A DNA stretch of 64,000 nt from the NCBI GenBank assembly GCA_003022435.1, contig PXUA01000019.1:219427-283426 (forward strand). The letters run 5' to 3'. Positions within the stretch are counted from its first letter, which is position 1. Each line of letters begins with the position of its first letter. The DNA is from Bacteroidetes bacterium SW_9_63_38. GTDB taxonomy: Bacteria; Bacteroidota; Rhodothermia; Rhodothermales; Salinibacteraceae. Both the position numbers and the translations under genes were made by a program. Under the pieces are notes generated by a model. It did no database searches. It had not been told where the DNA came from and worked only from the letters and a program-made list of their open reading frames with translations. Of the stretch, positions 62,756-64,000 are shown piece after piece.

Positions 62756-63631
62756 ATGTCGTCGTCAGATTCTTCGGTGCGGGCGGTCGAGGCCACTCGC
62801 GCATACGAGCGCCGGGTCGATGAGGCCGCGGACGTGTTGCGCGAGGGGGCGACCTCGATCCCGTCGCTTGGGCTTGTGCTTCGTCCGGGAATCGCGGTTC
62901 CGGATTCGTTTTCCGCGACGGCGTCGTGGGGCGACGCTTTGCCGCAGTGGCCCGGGAACGCTGAGAAAAATGTTCTGGCGACGGGAACTCTTGCCGGCAC
63001 CTCCGTCGTCTTGGTGCCGGACGCCGCTGCCCTCCACGAGGGCCACACGCCCCGAGAGGTCGTTTTCCCGATCCGCGTTCTGGCGGCGGCGGGCGTGGAG
63101 ACCCTGCTATTCGCCACGACGGCGGCGGGTGTTGCGCCCGAGATTGCGCCGGGCGGGCTCGTGCTTGCGGCCGACCACATCAACTTTCAGGGCGCCAATC
63201 CGCTCGTTGGGCCCAACGTTGACGCCTGGGGTCCACGCTTCCCGGACATGACGCACCCCTACGCGGCGTCGCTTCGGCGGAGCGCCCGAGCGGTCGCGCG
63301 CCGGGAGGGACTGCGGGTGCAGGAAGGCGTCTACTTTGCGACGATGGGGCCGGATCGGGGATCGCCCGCAGAGTTCCGGATGGCGCGCACCCTCGGGGCG
63401 GACGTGCTCGGGACGGACACCGTTCAGAGCGTGATTGCTGCCCGCCACATGGATGTAGAGGTGTTGTCCGTGTCTGTGGTGACGGAAGGACGGAGGCCTA
63501 CGGGCGGGTCCGCAAATTCGTCCTCCGGTCGGGGCGAGCCGCTTCGAGATGCACAGTCACGTCTACATGTACATGCGCTCCTCGCCGGAATTGTGTCCAG
63601 CGTGAAGTCGAAAGAAAAGTCGGAGGAATAG
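62756..63631 (+). CDS. Purine nucleoside phosphorylase homologue, active site replaced
   Basis: A 291-residue protein matching class II PNP along its length (EVVFPIRVLAAAGVETLL, GGLVLAADHINFQGANPLVGPN, RTLGADVLGTDTVQSVIAARH, VLSVSVVTE). However, catalytic landmarks are changed: the GSGLG phosphate loop is LRPGI, the GRFHxYEG motif is DAAALHEG, the FET in GPSFETPAE is RGS, and the purine-contacting Asn of VVTN is Glu. The fold seems kept but ordinary phosphorolysis is unlikely. A regulatory or altered-substrate role is possible. ATG at 62756. Confidence 0.8.
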   Translation: MSSSDSSVRAVEATRAYERRVDEAADVLREGATSIPSLGLVLRPGIAVPDSFSATASWGDALPQWPGNAEKNVLATGTLAGTSVVLVPDAAALHEGHTPREVVFPIRVLAAAGVETLLFATTAAGVAPEIAPGGLVLAADHINFQGANPLVGPNVDAWGPRFPDMTHPYAASLRRSARAVARREGLRVQEGVYFATMGPDRGSPAEFRMARTLGADVLGTDTVQSVIAARHMDVEVLSVSVVTEGRRPTGGSANSSSGRGEPLRDAQSRLHVHALLAGIVSSVKSKEKSEE

Positions 63632-63633
63632 AA

Positions 63634-63659
63634 GGCCCTGAGCATCGTCAAGCAGGGCC
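63634..63659 (+). terminator. Hairpin after PNP homologue
   Basis: GGCCCTG and CAGGGCC pair as a 7 bp stem around a 12-base loop just after the stop codon. There is no immediate T run, so terminator function is tentative. Confidence 0.35.
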
Positions 63660-63764
63660 GAACGTTGCGTCTTTCTGCCCCTTGGGACATTTTATAAAAG
63701 TCCGTCTGGGCCGTTATACGGCGGCCTGTTCTTCTTCTAAGTCCTGTTGCCTACCACAGAGCGT

Positions 63765-64000
63765 ATGGAAGCCGAGTCGTCTTCTGAGAGCTGGCGTGTT
63801 CATAAGTTTGGCGGGACGAGTCTCGCGAATCCCGATCGCATCCGCCACGTGGCCGAACTCATTGCGGATCGGGGAACGATATCGTCGGGCCGGTCCCCAA
63901 CAGCCGTCATCGTGTCGGCCATGAGCGGGGTGACGGACCGGCTGCTCGACTTGGCCGACACGGCCCCGTCGGAACAGAACGACCTCCACGACCGGCTAGA
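63765..64000 (+). CDS. Aspartokinase (possibly fused to homoserine dehydrogenase), partial
   Basis: The window ends inside this gene. The first 78 residues show the aspartokinase N-terminal signature VHKFGGTSLANPDRI and AVIVSAMSGVTDRLLDLAD. It phosphorylates aspartate in the first step to Lys, Thr and Met. The N-terminus is closer to ThrA-like bifunctional enzymes than to short LysC forms, but the decisive part lies outside the window. ATG at 63765. Confidence 0.9.
   Translation, partial: MEAESSSESWRVHKFGGTSLANPDRIRHVAELIADRGTISSGRSPTAVIVSAMSGVTDRLLDLADTAPSEQNDLHDRL

Overview
The window is GC-rich (low-AT third codon positions throughout), densely coding, and encodes acidic, Asp/Glu-rich proteins. 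The short primary sigma factor lacking region 1.1, the YbeY with HGxLHLxGYDD, CdaA, and abundant ECF-sigma/kinase debris fit a halophilic Bacteroidota of the Rhodothermia/Salinibacter type. This assignment is inferred from protein character; no marker such as 16S is present.

Layout. 0.1-15.5 kb is chromosomal backbone: a beta-CASP nuclease, a YdiJ-like FAD/Fe-S dehydrogenase, tandem S41 proteases, pcm, cdaA, folP, a GH3-like ligase and rpoD with a good Shine-Dalgarno and terminator. 15.5-25.5 kb is an accessory, decaying zone: a frameshifted ECF sigma gene, a truncated pseudokinase, an antisense lon fragment interrupted by a MITE, a second kinase remnant, a degraded tRNA-Leu copy, a retropepsin-like gene pair, an ImmA/IrrE-PIN remnant interrupted by another MITE, an integrase remnant and a low-GC membrane protein, ending at an intact tRNA-Leu(CAA). 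It reads as an old integrative element at that tRNA, plus earlier rearrangements.

25.6-46 kb is backbone again: two M20 peptidases, a methyltransferase, ispH, a guanine-deaminase-like gene, an aminotransferase, a nucleotidyltransferase, a CysQ/HAL2-like phosphatase, an Smr protein, an adenylate cyclase, a Mn-transporter-like permease, ybeY, a cold-shock protein and a Na/Ca antiporter, with two frameshifted genes. 46-54.5 kb is a light-related block: an SDR protein, an Fe-S (6-4)-type photolyase, a class I CPD photolyase, a TIGR01777 epimerase, an FAD amine-oxidase-like protein and a small membrane protein. 54.8-64 kb holds glutamate dehydrogenase, DUF427, a ferredoxin, a large FtsX-like permease, yggS, DivIVA with a giant acidic tail, a PNP homologue with a replaced active site, and the start of aspartokinase.

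The most distinctive content is non-coding. There are several TA-flanked miniature inverted-repeat elements. Three are exactly 99 bp, and removing the element with one TA copy restores the interrupted lon and PIN reading frames. Separately, the gaps between genes hold quasi-periodic short repeats: an 8-9 bp GGANGC unit, often arranged as inverted arms between a stop codon and the next start, and 7-8 bp unit tracts elsewhere.
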